A DNA stretch of 64,000 bases from positions 1-64,000 of the forward strand of contig JABSRU010000005.1 of the NCBI GenBank assembly GCA_013214965.1. Reading direction: 5' to 3'. The position numbers were made by a program, and so were the translations under genes. Shown here in pieces: positions 50,138 to 61,987 of this stretch (position 1 is the first letter of the stretch; each line of letters opens with the position of its first letter). This DNA is from Gammaproteobacteria bacterium (GTDB lineage Bacteria > Pseudomonadota > Gammaproteobacteria > Enterobacterales > Psychrobiaceae). A model generated the notes under the pieces. That model had not been told where the DNA came from. It made no database searches and worked only from the letters and a program-made list of their open reading frames with translations.

Positions 50138-50821
50138 ATGAATCAAATAGCAATGGAAAAGCTAGAACGTATAATTGGTTACAGTTTTAGCAACCGTGAG
50201 TTTTTAATCCAAGCCTTAACTCATCGTAGTATGGGTGGTGCTCACAATGAACGTTTAGAGTTTTTAGGTGACTCTTTGTTAGGAATGTTTATCGCAGAGG
50301 CATTATATAAGCAGTTTCCTAAGGTTTCAGAAGGTGATCTTAGTCGGATGCGCGCGACATTAGTACGTGGGCAGACATTGGCCGAAATTGCCATTGAGTT
50401 TTGTTTAGGCGATCATTTGCGTTTAGGCCCTGGCGAGTTGAAAAGTGGCGGTTTTCGTCGTGAATCGATCTTAGCCGATGCCGTTGAAGCGATTATTGCC
50501 GCGGTTTATCTTGACCAAGGCATGGACGCTTGTAAAAAGTTGGTGATCGCTTGGTATCAAACACGCTTAACGAATATTGAGCCAGGTAATAGCCAAAAAG
50601 ATCCGAAGACTCAGCTACAAGAATGGCTACAGGGGCGTCGCTTAGCGCTGCCACTGTATCAAGTGATTGAAGTAACCGGTCAGGCACATAATCAAAAGTT
50701 TACCATGTCTTGTCAAGTCGAAGGGATCGACCAACAACTTATTGGTAGCGGTACCTCTCGTCGTAAGGCAGAGCAAGATGCAGCGTATAAAGCGCTGGAG
50801 ATAATTAATGCAACAAAATGA
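50138..50821 (+). CDS. rnc: ribonuclease III
   Basis: The 227-residue double-strand-specific endonuclease processes rRNA precursors and sRNA-target duplexes. The signature [19 protein letters not shown] and the acidic residues in [15 protein letters not shown] are seen, with a C-terminal dsRNA-binding domain ([13 protein letters not shown]...[12 protein letters not shown]). Abuts lepB and overlaps era by 14 nt. Confidence 0.98.
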   Translation: MNQIAMEKLERIIGYSFSNREFLIQALTHRSMGGAHNERLEFLGDSLLGMFIAEALYKQFPKVSEGDLSRMRATLVRGQTLAEIAIEFCLGDHLRLGPGELKSGGFRRESILADAVEAIIAAVYLDQGMDACKKLVIAWYQTRLTNIEPGNSQKDPKTQLQEWLQGRRLALPLYQVIEVTGQAHNQKFTMSCQVEGIDQQLIGSGTSRRKAEQDAAYKALEIINATK

Positions 50822-51722
50822 TCCACAAACCCATTGCGGTTTTATCGCCATAATCGGCCGTCCTAATGTTGGCAAATCGACTTTGCTTAATAAGATATTA
50901 GGGCAAAAAATTAGTATAACTTCTCGTAAGCCACAAACCACTCGTCATCGTATGATGGGGATTGATACCGAGGGTGATTATCAAGCCATTTATGTTGATA
51001 CTCCGGGTCTGCACAGCGAAGAGAAACGGGCAATTAACCGTTTAATGAACCGTGCGGCTGCTAGTGCGATTGGTAACGTTGAAATGGTGTTCTTTCTCGT
51101 TGAAGGTACGCAGTGGACTGGCGACGATGAAATGATCCTTAATAAATTACGTAAAAGCTGTCAAGACACGCCGGTAATTTGTGTGGTTAATAAAGAAGAC
51201 AACGTTCAAATTCGCAGTGAATTGTTACCACACCTGAAATGGTTGTCTAGCCAATATGAATTTGAGCAAATTATTCCTATTTCAGCGAAGAATGGCGATG
51301 GCGTTGATACGTTAAAAGCATTGGCTCGTGGTGCACTGCGACCCGGTCAACATCACTTCCCAGAAGAGTATATTACCGATCGTTCACAACGTTTTATGGC
51401 CTCTGAAATTATCCGTGAAAAGTTGATGCGTTTTACCGGCGATGAAATACCTTATTCCGTGACGGTTGAAATTGAAACTTTTACCATGCAGCCTAATGGC
51501 GTGTTTAACGTTAGCGCTTTAATCATGGTTGAACGTGAAGGTCAAAAACGAATGATCATCGGTAAAAAAGGTGAAAAACTCAAGCAAATTGGTCGCGAAG
51601 CCCGCAAAGATATGGAAGAAATGTTCGATAATAAAGTGTTTCTTCAACTATGGGTCAAAGTTAAATCAGGTTGGGCCGATGACGAACGCGCACTCCATAG
51701 CTTAGGTTATGGTGATTTTTAG
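50808..51722 (+). CDS. era: GTPase Era
   Basis: The 304-residue GTPase binds the 3' end of 16S rRNA and couples ribosome assembly to the cell cycle. The G1 loop [16 protein letters not shown]3 DTPG and G4 NKED, followed by the KH RNA-binding domain ([20 protein letters not shown]), are all seen. It overlaps rnc, implying coupled translation. Confidence 0.98.
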   Translation: MQQNDPQTHCGFIAIIGRPNVGKSTLLNKILGQKISITSRKPQTTRHRMMGIDTEGDYQAIYVDTPGLHSEEKRAINRLMNRAAASAIGNVEMVFFLVEGTQWTGDDEMILNKLRKSCQDTPVICVVNKEDNVQIRSELLPHLKWLSSQYEFEQIIPISAKNGDGVDTLKALARGALRPGQHHFPEEYITDRSQRFMASEIIREKLMRFTGDEIPYSVTVEIETFTMQPNGVFNVSALIMVEREGQKRMIIGKKGEKLKQIGREARKDMEEMFDNKVFLQLWVKVKSGWADDERALHSLGYGDF

Positions 51723-51731
51723 TCGAATCAT

Positions 51732-52466
51732 GTGACGATGAATTACCGCATTAATACATCGTCACACGCGGCATCACCTCTGAGTGCCGCTTATTTAATT
51801 CACTCACGTCCCTTTGGTGAAACTGGCTTAATTGTCGAGTTAATCACCGAAACTCACGGTCGGGTTGCTGCGGTGGCCAATGGCGTTAAACGCAAAAAAA
51901 GTCTAACCAAAAGTATTTATCAACCTTTTCGACCCATTCTCGTGTCGTGGCGTGGTCATGGCGACTTAAAAACCATTGTCCGGGTTGAATCGCCGACGTT
52001 AGCGTTACCCTTGAGTCGACATTTCTTATTTAGTGGTTTGTATTTAAATGAATTGATATTACGGTTATTGGTTAAAGAAGTGCCGCAACCTCAAGTATAC
52101 AGTGCCTATCATGCGACATTAATCGCGTTATCCCGACAGCAAGACATTGAGCCATCGTTACGTTTATTTGAACTATCGTTGATGCAGGATCTTGGCCATG
52201 GTTTCCCACTTGATTTTGATAATACCGGGTCGCGCATCGAACCGGATTGGCAGTATCGCTTTCACCCTGAGGTTGGTTTAATGCCAAAAATTGGGGCTAA
52301 ATATAACGGTCACCACCTTTTGGCTATTGCAAAGCATGATTTTTGTGACAAGATAACCCGCAAACAGGCTAAAGCCCTCACTCGTGAAATGCTAGCGCCA
52401 TTATTGGGGTCTAAACCCTTATATAGCAGAGCGCTATTTACACGAACAAAAACTATTTCAGAATGA
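51732..52466 (+). CDS. recO: DNA repair protein RecO
   Basis: The 244-residue protein has the N-terminal OB-fold ([33 protein letters not shown]) and a helical C-terminal part. It loads RecA onto SSB-coated single-stranded DNA with RecR. GTG at 51732 or ATG at 51738 can start it; neither has a strong Shine-Dalgarno. It follows era by 9 nt. Confidence 0.93.
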   Translation: MTMNYRINTSSHAASPLSAAYLIHSRPFGETGLIVELITETHGRVAAVANGVKRKKSLTKSIYQPFRPILVSWRGHGDLKTIVRVESPTLALPLSRHFLFSGLYLNELILRLLVKEVPQPQVYSAYHATLIALSRQQDIEPSLRLFELSLMQDLGHGFPLDFDNTGSRIEPDWQYRFHPEVGLMPKIGAKYNGHHLLAIAKHDFCDKITRKQAKALTREMLAPLLGSKPLYSRALFTRTKTISE

Positions 52467-52482
52467 TTTTATAAGGATTTTC

Positions 52483-53229
52483 ATGAACCCAATTTATTTA
52501 GGCGTTAATATCGATCATATAGCTACCTTACGCCAAGCTCGTGGCACCAAGTATCCTGATCCGGTTCATGCTGCTGCTGTGGCTGAATTAGCGGGGGCTG
52601 ACGGTATTACTATTCATTTGCGTGAAGACCGTCGTCATATTCAAGATCGTGATGTTTATACGCTAGCAAACACCTTACAAACACGAATGAATCTTGAAAT
52701 AGCCGTTACTCAAGAAATGATTTCGATTGCTTGCCATGTTAAACCTGAATATGTTTGCCTAGTCCCTGAAAAACGTGAAGAGCTAACCACTGAAGGTGGT
52801 TTAGATGTTGCTGGTCAATTAGACACCATGCTTGAAGCGATAGCCGAATTAAAGGGCGCAGGGATTAAAGTGTCATTGTTTATTGATGCCGACAAAGAGC
52901 AGATTGATGCCGCTGTGACTGTGGGTGCACCTTATATCGAATTGCATACGGGCTGTTACGCTGATGCCGAAAATCCGACTATTCAACAACGTGAGCTTGA
53001 ACGGATTCAAGACATGGCAAAATATGCGCACAGTAAAGGGTTAGTGGTTAATGCGGGTCATGGTTTGCATTATCACAATGTTGAAGCTATTGCCGCTATC
53101 CCTGAAATATATGAGTTAAATATTGGTCATTCGATTATTGCTCGTGCCGCTATTTACGGGTTAGATCAGGCGGTTCGTGATATTCGGCAAAAAATGGTTC
53201 AGGCCCGTGCGATGGCGAATCCTGGTTAA
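52483..53229 (+). CDS. pdxJ: pyridoxine 5'-phosphate synthase
   Basis: The 248-residue TIM-barrel enzyme condenses 1-deoxyxylulose phosphate with 3-amino-2-oxopropyl phosphate to give pyridoxine phosphate. Motifs are [62 protein letters not shown] and [12 protein letters not shown]. It ends the run; its stop overlaps that of the opposing DUF3530 gene by 4 nt. Confidence 0.98.
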   Translation: MNPIYLGVNIDHIATLRQARGTKYPDPVHAAAVAELAGADGITIHLREDRRHIQDRDVYTLANTLQTRMNLEIAVTQEMISIACHVKPEYVCLVPEKREELTTEGGLDVAGQLDTMLEAIAELKGAGIKVSLFIDADKEQIDAAVTVGAPYIELHTGCYADAENPTIQQRELERIQDMAKYAHSKGLVVNAGHGLHYHNVEAIAAIPEIYELNIGHSIIARAAIYGLDQAVRDIRQKMVQARAMANPG

Positions 53230-54035
53230 TTCATCTCGGAATTAGTGGTTTTCAACCAACCATAAACCGTGGTGATTAGTCGTTGACTATGATCTGCGCT
53301 AAATAGCTCAGTTTGGCGATAGGCGGCTTGCTTATTTTTAATACTGAGCTTCTTTCTTAATGCCATTTTTACGTTCAAATTATCTTGTAAGCGATAAATG
53401 TCTAATACTGATAGTGGCAGTTGGCTTATTTGTTCAGATAGATCTAAATAGGTTGCTGGAAATGCTGTTTTATCTTTTTCTATTTTTATCACTGATAATA
53501 AGGGTAAAGCATCGAGTAAAATAACAGCTTCAGGTTGTTCTATTAATTGATCGAGCATAAATCTGGTTAGATAACTGACTTGACGCCCTTGAGCAATAAT
53601 AATAATTTTGAATTCATTATCAGCATCTTGACAGAATTTTATTGCACTTTTTAGCCGAGTTAACAGTTGTTGATGATAACTAGCATCGGACAGATTTAGA
53701 TTAGGTGGCATGAGCGATAGCGTGTCCCAACCAACATCATTAAGACCGATTCGCAGTTGTTCGATCCCTTGCTCGTTGGTGGGTAAATTGCCGATGTCAG
53801 GTAACATAATGGCAACCCCTAGTTTAGTCGCGGCTAAATACTCCCGCTTCAATGCTAAAAATTTGCCATCGTTATAGGGGATCCAAGTGACTTCTGTTTT
53901 AATCACACCATTGGCGAGGGCAAAATTGTGTTCCAGCGCGCTGACTTTTTCGGGGATAGTTTGAAGTGTTGCACTACTTAAGGCATTAACATATAAAGTT
54001 AAAAATAACATGGTGATTTTGCTAGTTAATTTCAT
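53226..54035 (-). CDS. exported DUF3530-family protein
   Basis: The 269-residue protein has a signal peptide (residues ~1-21) and an alpha/beta-hydrolase-like core as in DUF3530: [28 protein letters not shown], and an elbow-like [13 protein letters not shown] where the usual catalytic serine is replaced (AQGR). A later LDALPLL segment follows. The family is of unknown function, common in Alteromonadales next to pdxJ or recO. The missing nucleophile suggests it may not be an active hydrolase. Confidence 0.82.
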   Translation of the reverse strand: MKLTSKITMLFLTLYVNALSSATLQTIPEKVSALEHNFALANGVIKTEVTWIPYNDGKFLALKREYLAATKLGVAIMLPDIGNLPTNEQGIEQLRIGLNDVGWDTLSLMPPNLNLSDASYHQQLLTRLKSAIKFCQDADNEFKIIIIAQGRQVSYLTRFMLDQLIEQPEAVILLDALPLLSVIKIEKDKTAFPATYLDLSEQISQLPLSVLDIYRLQDNLNVKMALRKKLSIKNKQAAYRQTELFSADHSQRLITTVYGWLKTTNSEMN

Positions 54036-54081
54036 ATGTCTCCCTCCCTTTTATGTCACTATGCCATAGTCAGTGCTTTTT

Positions 54082-54735
54082 TCAAAATGGGCAGTCAGCG
54101 ACAAACTTTATTGCTTGCTCTGTTCCTGGATGAATAATTTCAAGCTGGTGAGCGTGTAACTGTAGTCGATCCGCCATGGTGACCGCTAATGGTTTACCAT
54201 AAAATCGGTCGCCAAGAATTGGGTGGTCTATTTGTTGCATGTGTACCCGTAGTTGATGGGACCGGCCGGTAATTGGCGTTAACTCAATTAGGGAAGATGT
54301 TTTATCCGAGGACAGCACTTGCCAGTGTGTTAACGATGGCTTGCCATCGGTGTAGCAAACTTTTTGTAAAGGGCGGTTAGGCCAATCACAAATCAGCGGT
54401 AAATCAACACTGCCGCAGGGCTCGCAAGGACAACCTAAGACTCGGGCTAAATAAGTCTTACTGGTGGTTCGTTGTTGGAATTGCCGTGAAATATGACTTT
54501 GGGCTGCTTTGGTCAAGGCAAATAACATAATGCCAGAAGTGTCCATATCAAGACGATGAACGACGACAGCTGTTGGTAAAACGCTCATTAAACGTAAGGT
54601 CGCGCTATCTCGATGATGTAATTCACGACCTGGTACCGACAGTAACCCGCTGGGTTTGTTGATCACAACAATATCGTTGTCTTGATACATAATATCGAGC
54701 CATGGCGTGGTTGGCGGATTATAAACAAAAGCCAA
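54082..54735 (-). CDS. rluA: RluA-type rRNA/tRNA pseudouridine synthase
   Basis: The 217-residue enzyme converts uridine to pseudouridine; the RluA subclass acts at 23S U746 and tRNA U32. The catalytic aspartate is in VVHRLDMDTSGIMLFAL, and ELTPITGRSHQLRVHMQQID and ILGDRFYG motifs follow. The short length (no S4 domain) fits RluA rather than RluC/D. Confidence 0.92.
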   Translation of the reverse strand: MAFVYNPPTTPWLDIMYQDNDIVVINKPSGLLSVPGRELHHRDSATLRLMSVLPTAVVVHRLDMDTSGIMLFALTKAAQSHISRQFQQRTTSKTYLARVLGCPCEPCGSVDLPLICDWPNRPLQKVCYTDGKPSLTHWQVLSSDKTSSLIELTPITGRSHQLRVHMQQIDHPILGDRFYGKPLAVTMADRLQLHAHQLEIIHPGTEQAIKFVADCPF

Positions 54736-54834
54736 GAGAAAACCTATAAAGCAGTTAAATAAAGGCTTATTGTAACATTAAAGTTTTCAATTAATCAGAC
54801 GATACCAAGAAGAGAAGCTAACTAATGAGTCACT

Positions 54835-55470
54835 ATGAATAAATTAATGATAAAAGTCTTGTTCGCTACCTTAGTGCTTACCGCGATGGTGCCGAATCTA
54901 CGTGCCGCCGATGAAGATCGGGTTATTCAGCTTTATTCGCAACCTGAACTGTTAGCGCTAATTGCTAAGAATAAACACTTACAACGGGTCAAAGCAGATG
55001 ATTGCCAATTAGTGGAAGATATTAAAGCCCGTGCTGAAATCGTTAAGCTACCCAGTTATCAATTTCTGTATGGTGATATGTTAGCTTATGGTGTTTGTGT
55101 CGAGCGCGATGCTCAATATGGCATTTATATGATGGAGCAAAGCGCCCATCAAGGCTTAGTCGAAGCGATTGAGCAAATTGGCCGTTATTATCATATTGGT
55201 CGCTTTTTTCAGCAAGACACCCAACGGGCATTACGTTATATCAATGAAGCTGCCGGACTAGGTAACATTGATGCTCAAATCCGCTTAGTCGATATTTTAG
55301 CCCAAGAACAGGGCAGCCCGGTTGACTATGAAGAAGCTTATCATTGGTTACATAATTCAATTATTAGCGACAATAGCAAGCGAAAAAAAGCGACCCGTTT
55401 ACTGGCTAAGCTCGCCAAGTTAATGCCACAACGCGTAATCGAACGCGCTAAACGACCATTGTTGAAGTGA
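54835..55470 (+). CDS. motX: sodium-driven flagellar motor protein MotX
   Basis: The 211-residue protein has a signal peptide (ending NLRAAD, ~25) and Sel1-like repeats (for example EQIGRYYHIGRFFQQDTQRA). NKHLQRVKADDCQLVEDIKA and YQFLYGDMLAYGVCVERDAQ match Vibrio/Shewanella MotX, which with MotY forms the T-ring that holds the PomAB stator. It implies a polar sodium-driven flagellum encoded elsewhere. Confidence 0.93.
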   Translation: MNKLMIKVLFATLVLTAMVPNLRAADEDRVIQLYSQPELLALIAKNKHLQRVKADDCQLVEDIKARAEIVKLPSYQFLYGDMLAYGVCVERDAQYGIYMMEQSAHQGLVEAIEQIGRYYHIGRFFQQDTQRALRYINEAAGLGNIDAQIRLVDILAQEQGSPVDYEEAYHWLHNSIISDNSKRKKATRLLAKLAKLMPQRVIERAKRPLLK

Positions 55471-55566
55471 ATATTCAGATTGCTTTTCTTATTCCTCGAT
55501 TCATTTTTAGGCGGTGGCGCAGAAGCCTGTTATACTGTCGGCAATTTTTATTAACAACGCGAAAAC

Positions 55567-57996
55567 ATGTCTAACAAATTTAGCCAAAAACAAGATCCAT
55601 TCCTTGCTCGCGAGCAGCAAAACTATGACAACCCTATTGCCAGTCGTGAGCTTATATTAGAGCTATTAAAAGATTCGGATGCGCCACTGAAACGTGAGCA
55701 GATTGCCGAAGCGTTTGATATTACTGATCCCGATTCGCTAGAAGGGTTACGTCGTCGCTTGCGAGCGATGGAACGTGATGGTCAAGCGGTTTATATTCGT
55801 AATGGCAGTTATGGTCTCCCTGAGCGAATGGATTTGATGCGTGGTCGAATTTTAGGCCACCGTGATGGTTTTGGTTTTTTCCGTCCTGAAGAGGGTGGTA
55901 AAGATTTGTTTATTGACCAAAAGCAAATGCATGCTGTGTTACACGGCGATATCGTATTAGCGCAAACTGGCGGTAATGATCGACGTGGTAAACGTGATGC
56001 GCGGATTGTGCGCGTTGTTGAACACGGAAAAACAGATTTTGTTGGACGTTTCTTTGTCGATGGTGACATTAATTTTGTGGTGCCCGATGAATCACGAATC
56101 GCGCAAGACATTATCATTACCGAAGGTGGCGTTAATGGCGCACGTAATGGTCAAGTAGTTATTGTTCGAGTGACACGTCGTCCGAGTCGTCATCAAAGCC
56201 CGCTCGGTGAAATCATCGAAGTCATGGGTGATGAAATGGATCCTGGGATGGAAATCGAGATGGCCTTGCGCAATCATGATTTACCTCATCAATTTTCCGA
56301 TAAATTGCAGGCTGAAATTGCTGACTTAACACCACAAGTACCAGAAAGTGCCAAAGAAGGCCGGATTGATCTGCGTGGTTTGCCGCTGGTCACTATTGAT
56401 GGCGCCGATGCCCGTGATTTTGATGATGCGGTTTATTGTAAGCGCAAGAAAAGCGGTGGCTGGCGTTTATGGGTCGCGATCGCTGATGTTAGTAGTTATG
56501 TTAAAATTGGTACAGCATTAGATGATGAAGCCTTAGAACGTGGTAATTCAGTTTATTTCCCTGACAACGTTATCCCGATGCTGCCAGAAGTACTATCTAA
56601 TGGTTTGTGTTCATTAAACCCTAATGTTGATCGTTTATGTATGGTTTGTGAAATGACCATCAGCGAAAAAGGTAATTTATCGGGTTATAAATTTTATCCA
56701 GCATTAATGAATTCTCATGCTCGCTTTACCTACAATAAAGTGGCTGCGATTCTTGATGGTGATAAAGAGTTACGCCAGGAATACTCAGCGCAAGTTAGAG
56801 ATCTGGAAGAATTACATAAGTTATATACTGCGTTAAATGCCCGTCGTCTCGAACGTGGTGCGATTGCATTTGAAACCACTGAAACTCAGTTTGTATTTAA
56901 TGAGCAACGAAAAATTGAAAACATTGTGCCATTAGTGCGTAACGATGCTCATAAAATGATTGAAGAATGCATGATTCTAGCCAATGTATCGTCGGCTCGT
57001 TTCGTTGAGAAGAATGAAGGGGTTGCATTATTCCGTGTTCATGACTCTCCGGGCGATGAAAAACTAATTAACTTCCGTGCTTTCCTTGGTGAACTTGGTT
57101 TATCGTTAAGTGGTGGTGACAAACCAACCCCAAGTGACTACAGTGAATTACTGAATAAAATCAGTGGTCGTGATGATGCTGAGTTAATTCAAATTATGTT
57201 ATTGCGTTCGATGAAGCAAGCCGTATATGCGCCGGATAATGAAGGTCACTTTGGACTGGCGCTCGATCATTATAGTCATTTTACTTCTCCAATTCGTCGC
57301 TATCCTGATTTGATTTTACATCGTACGATTAAATCGTTATTGGTCAAGAAAAAGCAATTAAGCGCTAGTGAAGGCAAAAAAATTGGTGCCTACCCTTATT
57401 TAGCCGAACAAGTGGCGAACTTAGGTGAACATTGTTCAATGACCGAACGCCGCGCTGATGATGCGACCCGTGATGTTGCTGATTGGTTAAAATGTGAATA
57501 TATGCTGGAACATGTCGGCGATAGCTTTAAGGGCACCATCAGTACCGTCACAAGCTTTGGTTGCTTTGTACGTTTAGACGACGTCAATATTGAAGGCTTA
57601 TTACATATTAGTGCGCTGCCTGGTGATTACTATCACTTTGATGCGGCTAAAGCGCGTTTAGTCGCTGAGCATTCTAATAATACTTATCATATGGGCGATC
57701 GAATTGAAGTTAAAGTTGCTTCCGTTAATCTTGATGATAAAAAAATCGATTTAACGTTAATAGAGTTTGCTGGTAACAAAAAACGTTTGCGTGGCAACAA
57801 CAAACGCTCAAGTGGCAAGCCTAATGAAAAAAAATCTGCTGGCTATAAAAGCGGTCACCAGCCAACAGATAAGCCTGCAGGAAAAAGAAATCCAAACGGG
57901 CGTAAAAGCGATGGCTCAAAAACGAGCAAACCAAAGTCTCGTTCAGGCAGAAATTCACGTCATAAAGATAAAAAAGAGCAAGGTAGTAATAAATAA
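55567..57996 (+). CDS. rnr: ribonuclease R
   Basis: The 809-residue 3'-5' exoribonuclease degrades structured RNA. Domains in order: N-terminal helix-turn-helix and cold-shock domains, RNB domain with the catalytic aspartates in IDGADARDFDDAV, the late motif DHYSHFTSPIRRYPDLILHR, an S1 domain (FKGTISTVTSFGCFVRLDDV) and a long basic Lys/Arg/Gly/Ser-rich tail (~735-809). The tail favours structured substrates. It abuts rlmB. Confidence 0.98.
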   Translation: MSNKFSQKQDPFLAREQQNYDNPIASRELILELLKDSDAPLKREQIAEAFDITDPDSLEGLRRRLRAMERDGQAVYIRNGSYGLPERMDLMRGRILGHRDGFGFFRPEEGGKDLFIDQKQMHAVLHGDIVLAQTGGNDRRGKRDARIVRVVEHGKTDFVGRFFVDGDINFVVPDESRIAQDIIITEGGVNGARNGQVVIVRVTRRPSRHQSPLGEIIEVMGDEMDPGMEIEMALRNHDLPHQFSDKLQAEIADLTPQVPESAKEGRIDLRGLPLVTIDGADARDFDDAVYCKRKKSGGWRLWVAIADVSSYVKIGTALDDEALERGNSVYFPDNVIPMLPEVLSNGLCSLNPNVDRLCMVCEMTISEKGNLSGYKFYPALMNSHARFTYNKVAAILDGDKELRQEYSAQVRDLEELHKLYTALNARRLERGAIAFETTETQFVFNEQRKIENIVPLVRNDAHKMIEECMILANVSSARFVEKNEGVALFRVHDSPGDEKLINFRAFLGELGLSLSGGDKPTPSDYSELLNKISGRDDAELIQIMLLRSMKQAVYAPDNEGHFGLALDHYSHFTSPIRRYPDLILHRTIKSLLVKKKQLSASEGKKIGAYPYLAEQVANLGEHCSMTERRADDATRDVADWLKCEYMLEHVGDSFKGTISTVTSFGCFVRLDDVNIEGLLHISALPGDYYHFDAAKARLVAEHSNNTYHMGDRIEVKVASVNLDDKKIDLTLIEFAGNKKRLRGNNKRSSGKPNEKKSAGYKSGHQPTDKPAGKRNPNGRKSDGSKTSKPKSRSGRNSRHKDKKEQGSNK

Positions 57997-58743
57997 ATGA
58001 GTAAACATGATCTTCTGTTTGGGTTACATAGCGTTGAAGCTGTTTTAACCAATGAACCTGAACGTATTTTAGAAATATTCGCCCTTAAAGGTCGTGATGA
58101 CCAACGGATGAGCAAAGTGATTAGTATGGCTCGTCGCAATGGTATCAGTGTTGCTTTCGTCGGTAAAAAAACCTTAGACGATAAAGCTGAAGGCGAATCA
58201 CATCAGGGGATTATTGCTAATGCCCGTGCGGCAAAAGTTAAAAATGAAGCCGATTTAGATGACATCATTGCTAACAATGACCAACCGTTTTTATTGATTT
58301 TGGACGGTGTGACTGATCCGCATAACTTAGGTGCTTGTATTCGTAGTGCTGATGCTGCCGGTGTCCACGCTGTGATTGTTCCTAAGGACAAATCTGCCTC
58401 ATTAACCCCAGTGGTTCGTAAGGTTGCCTGTGGCGCCGCTGAAACAATGCCATTGATTCAAGTGACTAACTTGGCGCGTACGATGCGTGAAATTCAACAG
58501 CAAGGTGTTTGGATTATTGGTACCGCTGGTGAAGCTAGTGTGCCATTATTTGAGACTAAACTTGAAGGGTCTGTTGCCTTGGTTATGGGCGCTGAAGGTA
58601 AAGGGATGCGCCGTTTAACACGTGAACATTGTGATGAACTCGTGTCGCTGCCAATGGCTGGTAGTGTTTCAAGCTTAAATGTATCTGTCACAACGGGTAT
58701 TTGTTTGTTTGAAGTCGTTCGTCAGCGTGGCAGCAAGAAGTAG
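57997..58743 (+). CDS. rlmB: 23S rRNA (guanosine-2'-O-)-methyltransferase
   Basis: The 248-residue SPOUT enzyme methylates G2251 of 23S rRNA. The N-terminal substrate-binding domain ([20 protein letters not shown]) and the knotted catalytic domain ([60 protein letters not shown]) are typical. It follows rnr directly. Confidence 0.98.
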   Translation: MSKHDLLFGLHSVEAVLTNEPERILEIFALKGRDDQRMSKVISMARRNGISVAFVGKKTLDDKAEGESHQGIIANARAAKVKNEADLDDIIANNDQPFLLILDGVTDPHNLGACIRSADAAGVHAVIVPKDKSASLTPVVRKVACGAAETMPLIQVTNLARTMREIQQQGVWIIGTAGEASVPLFETKLEGSVALVMGAEGKGMRRLTREHCDELVSLPMAGSVSSLNVSVTTGICLFEVVRQRGSKK

Positions 58744-58778
58744 TTTTAAGTCGAAAATTGCACGTAAAATGTGATAGT

Positions 58779-58817
58779 GGTCGTTGATTTTAGAATTGAC
58801 GGCCATTTTTGTTTTTT
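58779..58817 (+). terminator. terminator after rlmB
   Basis: GGTCGT (58779-58784) pairs with ACGGCC (58799-58804; one G-U pair) and is followed by T-rich ATTTTTGTTTTTT. Confidence 0.55.
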
Positions 58818-58891
58818 ATCGTTGCTCTTATTTGATTCCTGCTATATAATTTCGCCTCCAAATTCGGCTTATCATTAGTTCCTTGCCCTAT

Positions 58892-58930
58892 GACTGGTTT
58901 CGCCGAGCCACGTTGGGGGTAACAACCGTA
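58892..58930 (+). promoter_or_regulatory. rpsF leader, candidate S6:S18 binding structure
   Basis: The 50 nt before rpsF can fold with GTTG pairing CAAC around GGGGTAA, next to an ACCG trinucleotide just before the Shine-Dalgarno (AAGGAA). Ribosomal proteins S6 and S18 bind a hairpin with a CCG bulge in rpsF leaders and repress the operon in several bacteria; the identity of this structure is inferred. Confidence 0.35.
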
Positions 58931-58941
58931 AGGAATAATAA

Positions 58942-59337
58942 ATGCGTCATTACGAAATCGTATTTATGGTTCACCCTGATCAGAGTGAACAAGTACCTGC
59001 AATGATTGAGCGTTACACTGCTTCAATCAAAGATTCTGGTGGTTTAATCCACCGTCTAGAAGACTGGGGTCGTCGTCAATTGGCATACCCAATCGAAAAG
59101 CTTCATAAAGCTCACTACGTTCTTATGAATGTTGAAGCTGGCCAAGAAGTAATGGACGAGTTAGAACATAACTTCCGTTACAACGATGCTGTATTACGTA
59201 GCCTAGTGCTTCGTACTAAAGGCGCTATCACTGAAGCTTCTGACATTGCTAAAGCAAAAGAAGAACGTCGCGATTCAAAGCGTCGTGAAGCACCAGTTAG
59301 CGAAGAAGCTAAAAAAGAACAACCAGCTGCAGAGTAA
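58942..59337 (+). CDS. rpsF: 30S ribosomal protein S6
   Basis: The 131-residue protein ([62 protein letters not shown]) is a standard S6 with an acidic C-terminal extension. It heads the rpsF-priB-rpsR-rplI operon. Confidence 0.99.
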   Translation: MRHYEIVFMVHPDQSEQVPAMIERYTASIKDSGGLIHRLEDWGRRQLAYPIEKLHKAHYVLMNVEAGQEVMDELEHNFRYNDAVLRSLVLRTKGAITEASDIAKAKEERRDSKRREAPVSEEAKKEQPAAE

Positions 59338-59361
59338 TCTGTAAAGGCAATTTGAATATTG

Positions 59362-59909
<548 letters not shown>

Positions 59910-59939
59910 GCCGGTTATTGAATTTTTAGGAGATAGGTA

Positions 59940-60389
59940 ATGCAAGTTATTTTACTTGATAAAATTGCTAAGCTTGGTGGTTTAGGCGACAAGGTTTCTG
60001 TGAAATCTGGTTACGCTCGTAACTTCCTTATGCCACAAGGCAAAGCTGTTTTTGCAAACAAAGAAAACATCGCTAAGTTCGAAGAACGTCGTGCTGAACT
60101 AGAAGCTAAATTAGCTACAGTTCTTGCTGAAGCTCAAGCCCGTGCTGAAAAAGTTGCAGCGTTATCAAACGTTGTTATTTCTTCAGTTGCTGGTGACGAA
60201 GGTAAGCTATTCGGTTCTATCGGTACTCGCGACATCGCTGATGCAGTTTCTGCAGCTGGCGTTGAAATCGTGAAGAGCGAAGTACGTCTTTCTGAAGGCG
60301 CACTACGTCACACTGGCGAAACTGAAGTTGTACTTCATCTACATGCTGAAGTAAACGCAACTGTTACTATCGAAATCGTTGCTGAATAA
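59940..60389 (+). CDS. rplI: 50S ribosomal protein L9
   Basis: The 149-residue protein begins [20 protein letters not shown] and has the long connecting helix and C-terminal domain of L9 ([33 protein letters not shown]). Last gene of the operon, followed by a terminator. Confidence 0.99.
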   Translation: MQVILLDKIAKLGGLGDKVSVKSGYARNFLMPQGKAVFANKENIAKFEERRAELEAKLATVLAEAQARAEKVAALSNVVISSVAGDEGKLFGSIGTRDIADAVSAAGVEIVKSEVRLSEGALRHTGETEVVLHLHAEVNATVTIEIVAE

Positions 60390-60411
60390 TATTTAGCACA
60401 TTGATAGTCAT

Positions 60412-60447
60412 AAAAGACCACTTGAGCAATCAAGTGGTCTTTTTTTA
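60412..60447 (+). terminator. rho-independent terminator after rplI
   Basis: A 14-bp stem (AAAAGACCACTTGA, 60412-60425, with TCAAGTGGTCTTTT, 60430-60443) around a GCAA tetraloop is followed by a T-run to 60447. Confidence 0.95.
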
Positions 60448-60568
60448 TTTTATATTGTTAAACTAGAGATAATACTCTAAATATTGTATATTATTATTTG
60501 GTTAAGATTGTTAATTGATATAGATTTTAATAGTGCTTATAAAAAAGTAGTGCTTATGGAAAAGCGAC

Positions 60569-61750
60569 ATGAAAAATAAACTGTTCCTTTTATTTTCCTC
60601 ACCAAGTAATGAGTTCGAGACCCGCTTGTTTATTGCAAGGTATGAGCGTTATTTCACTCAAAGTAAGAGAAACTCGCCCTTACTGTTGTTAGCCTCTGTG
60701 GTTTTAACGGTTTATCAAATATATTTAGACAGTTCTTTAGTTATTATTTTAGCGTGGCAATTTATGTTAATTGTCATTACCGGCATTATTTATTACATCG
60801 ATTATTTACAAACTCATTCCCCCGTTATAGAAAAATATTATCAAATTTTAAAAACTCGAATTAAGTATCGACTATTTTTTGGTTTGTTAGTTGCCGCTAT
60901 GTTTGGCGGGAGTAGTTTTATCTTATCCAGTGATGTTCCGCTCGATCATGCGCAACTGTATTATATTTATTTAATTTGCCTTTTTGCTGTGATCTTGATT
61001 AGTAATATTAATTTCCCTGAGTACTACATGGCTTATGGCATGATTGTTATGTCGTTGCTTTACGCTCATGCGTTAACTCGGCTAGCGGATCATAGTGAAG
61101 GATTCATGGTTATTGCCTCATTCATGTATCCCGTTGGGGCAACTATGATGACAATGAAAGCGATTGAAATGTCGAAAATGGCCATCAATGAAGTTGCATT
61201 AGGTTTGATTCTAAAGAAGCAAATGCATGAAATGCTGGAGTTGCAACAAGTCATTAAGCATCAGTCTGATCATGATGAACTTACTGGCTTAGCAAATAGA
61301 CGAAAATTTGAAGAAACAGCCTTGGAGTTTGAACGGAACTCGAAGGCATTAAATAGTCAATTTGGCGTGATATATATTGACTTAGATAAGTTCAAACCGA
61401 TCAATGATACCTACGGCCATGCTTATGGGGATTTAGTGTTACAAGAAATGGCTAATCGTTTAAGTGGTTGCTCTAGAGCGAGTGATTTAGTGTGCAGAAT
61501 GGGTGGTGATGAGTTTTGTATTTTGCTTAAAAATGTCCTCGATCAGAATGAACTGACAAACATTGCTACTTCCCTTGAGGAGCGGTTAATTGAACCCTTT
61601 ATGATTAATGATATTAAATTTTCGGTTGGCGCCAGCTTTGGTGTCGCGACATTCCCATTGGATGGTAACAATATCGATGAATTAGTCTCAGTAGCTGATC
61701 ATCAAATGTATTTGAAAAAACATCAAAAGCACACGTCGGATACGGTATAA
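60569..61750 (+). CDS. membrane diguanylate cyclase (GGDEF)
   Basis: The 393-residue protein has about five or six membrane helices (residues ~32-205) and a C-terminal GGDEF domain (~225-390). The active site GGDEF lies in CRMGGDEFCILL, and an inhibitory RxxD site (RASD) lies five residues before it, so it should make cyclic di-GMP with product inhibition. DELTGLANRRKFEE, DLDKFKPINDTYGHAYGD and ASFGVATFP motifs are intact. It stands alone between the rplI terminator and the exosortase-associated genes, which it may help regulate by inference. Confidence 0.93.
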   Translation: MKNKLFLLFSSPSNEFETRLFIARYERYFTQSKRNSPLLLLASVVLTVYQIYLDSSLVIILAWQFMLIVITGIIYYIDYLQTHSPVIEKYYQILKTRIKYRLFFGLLVAAMFGGSSFILSSDVPLDHAQLYYIYLICLFAVILISNINFPEYYMAYGMIVMSLLYAHALTRLADHSEGFMVIASFMYPVGATMMTMKAIEMSKMAINEVALGLILKKQMHEMLELQQVIKHQSDHDELTGLANRRKFEETALEFERNSKALNSQFGVIYIDLDKFKPINDTYGHAYGDLVLQEMANRLSGCSRASDLVCRMGGDEFCILLKNVLDQNELTNIATSLEERLIEPFMINDIKFSVGASFGVATFPLDGNNIDELVSVADHQMYLKKHQKHTSDTV

Positions 61751-61987
61751 TTTTTATCTCAGACATTAATCCCGCTAGAACCATTGCACATCTTGTTTAA
61801 AATGCTGTAGCCCAGTAGAGGGTGTATTAAGTAACAGTCTAATATGATTGGCATATATATTAACCACAATGATATACTCGATTCAGATTATCAGAGCTGC
61901 GCAGTAAATAATTTTAACTGGCTTTGATATCATTTAAATAGTGAGTACATTGACGTGCTTATTTTTTTATTAATATTAGGGATCAAA

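Noticed and set aside
61751-61987. RpoN (-24/-12) promoter before the exosortase-associated genes
   Set aside because: TGGC words are present but no matching TTGC at the right spacing was found.
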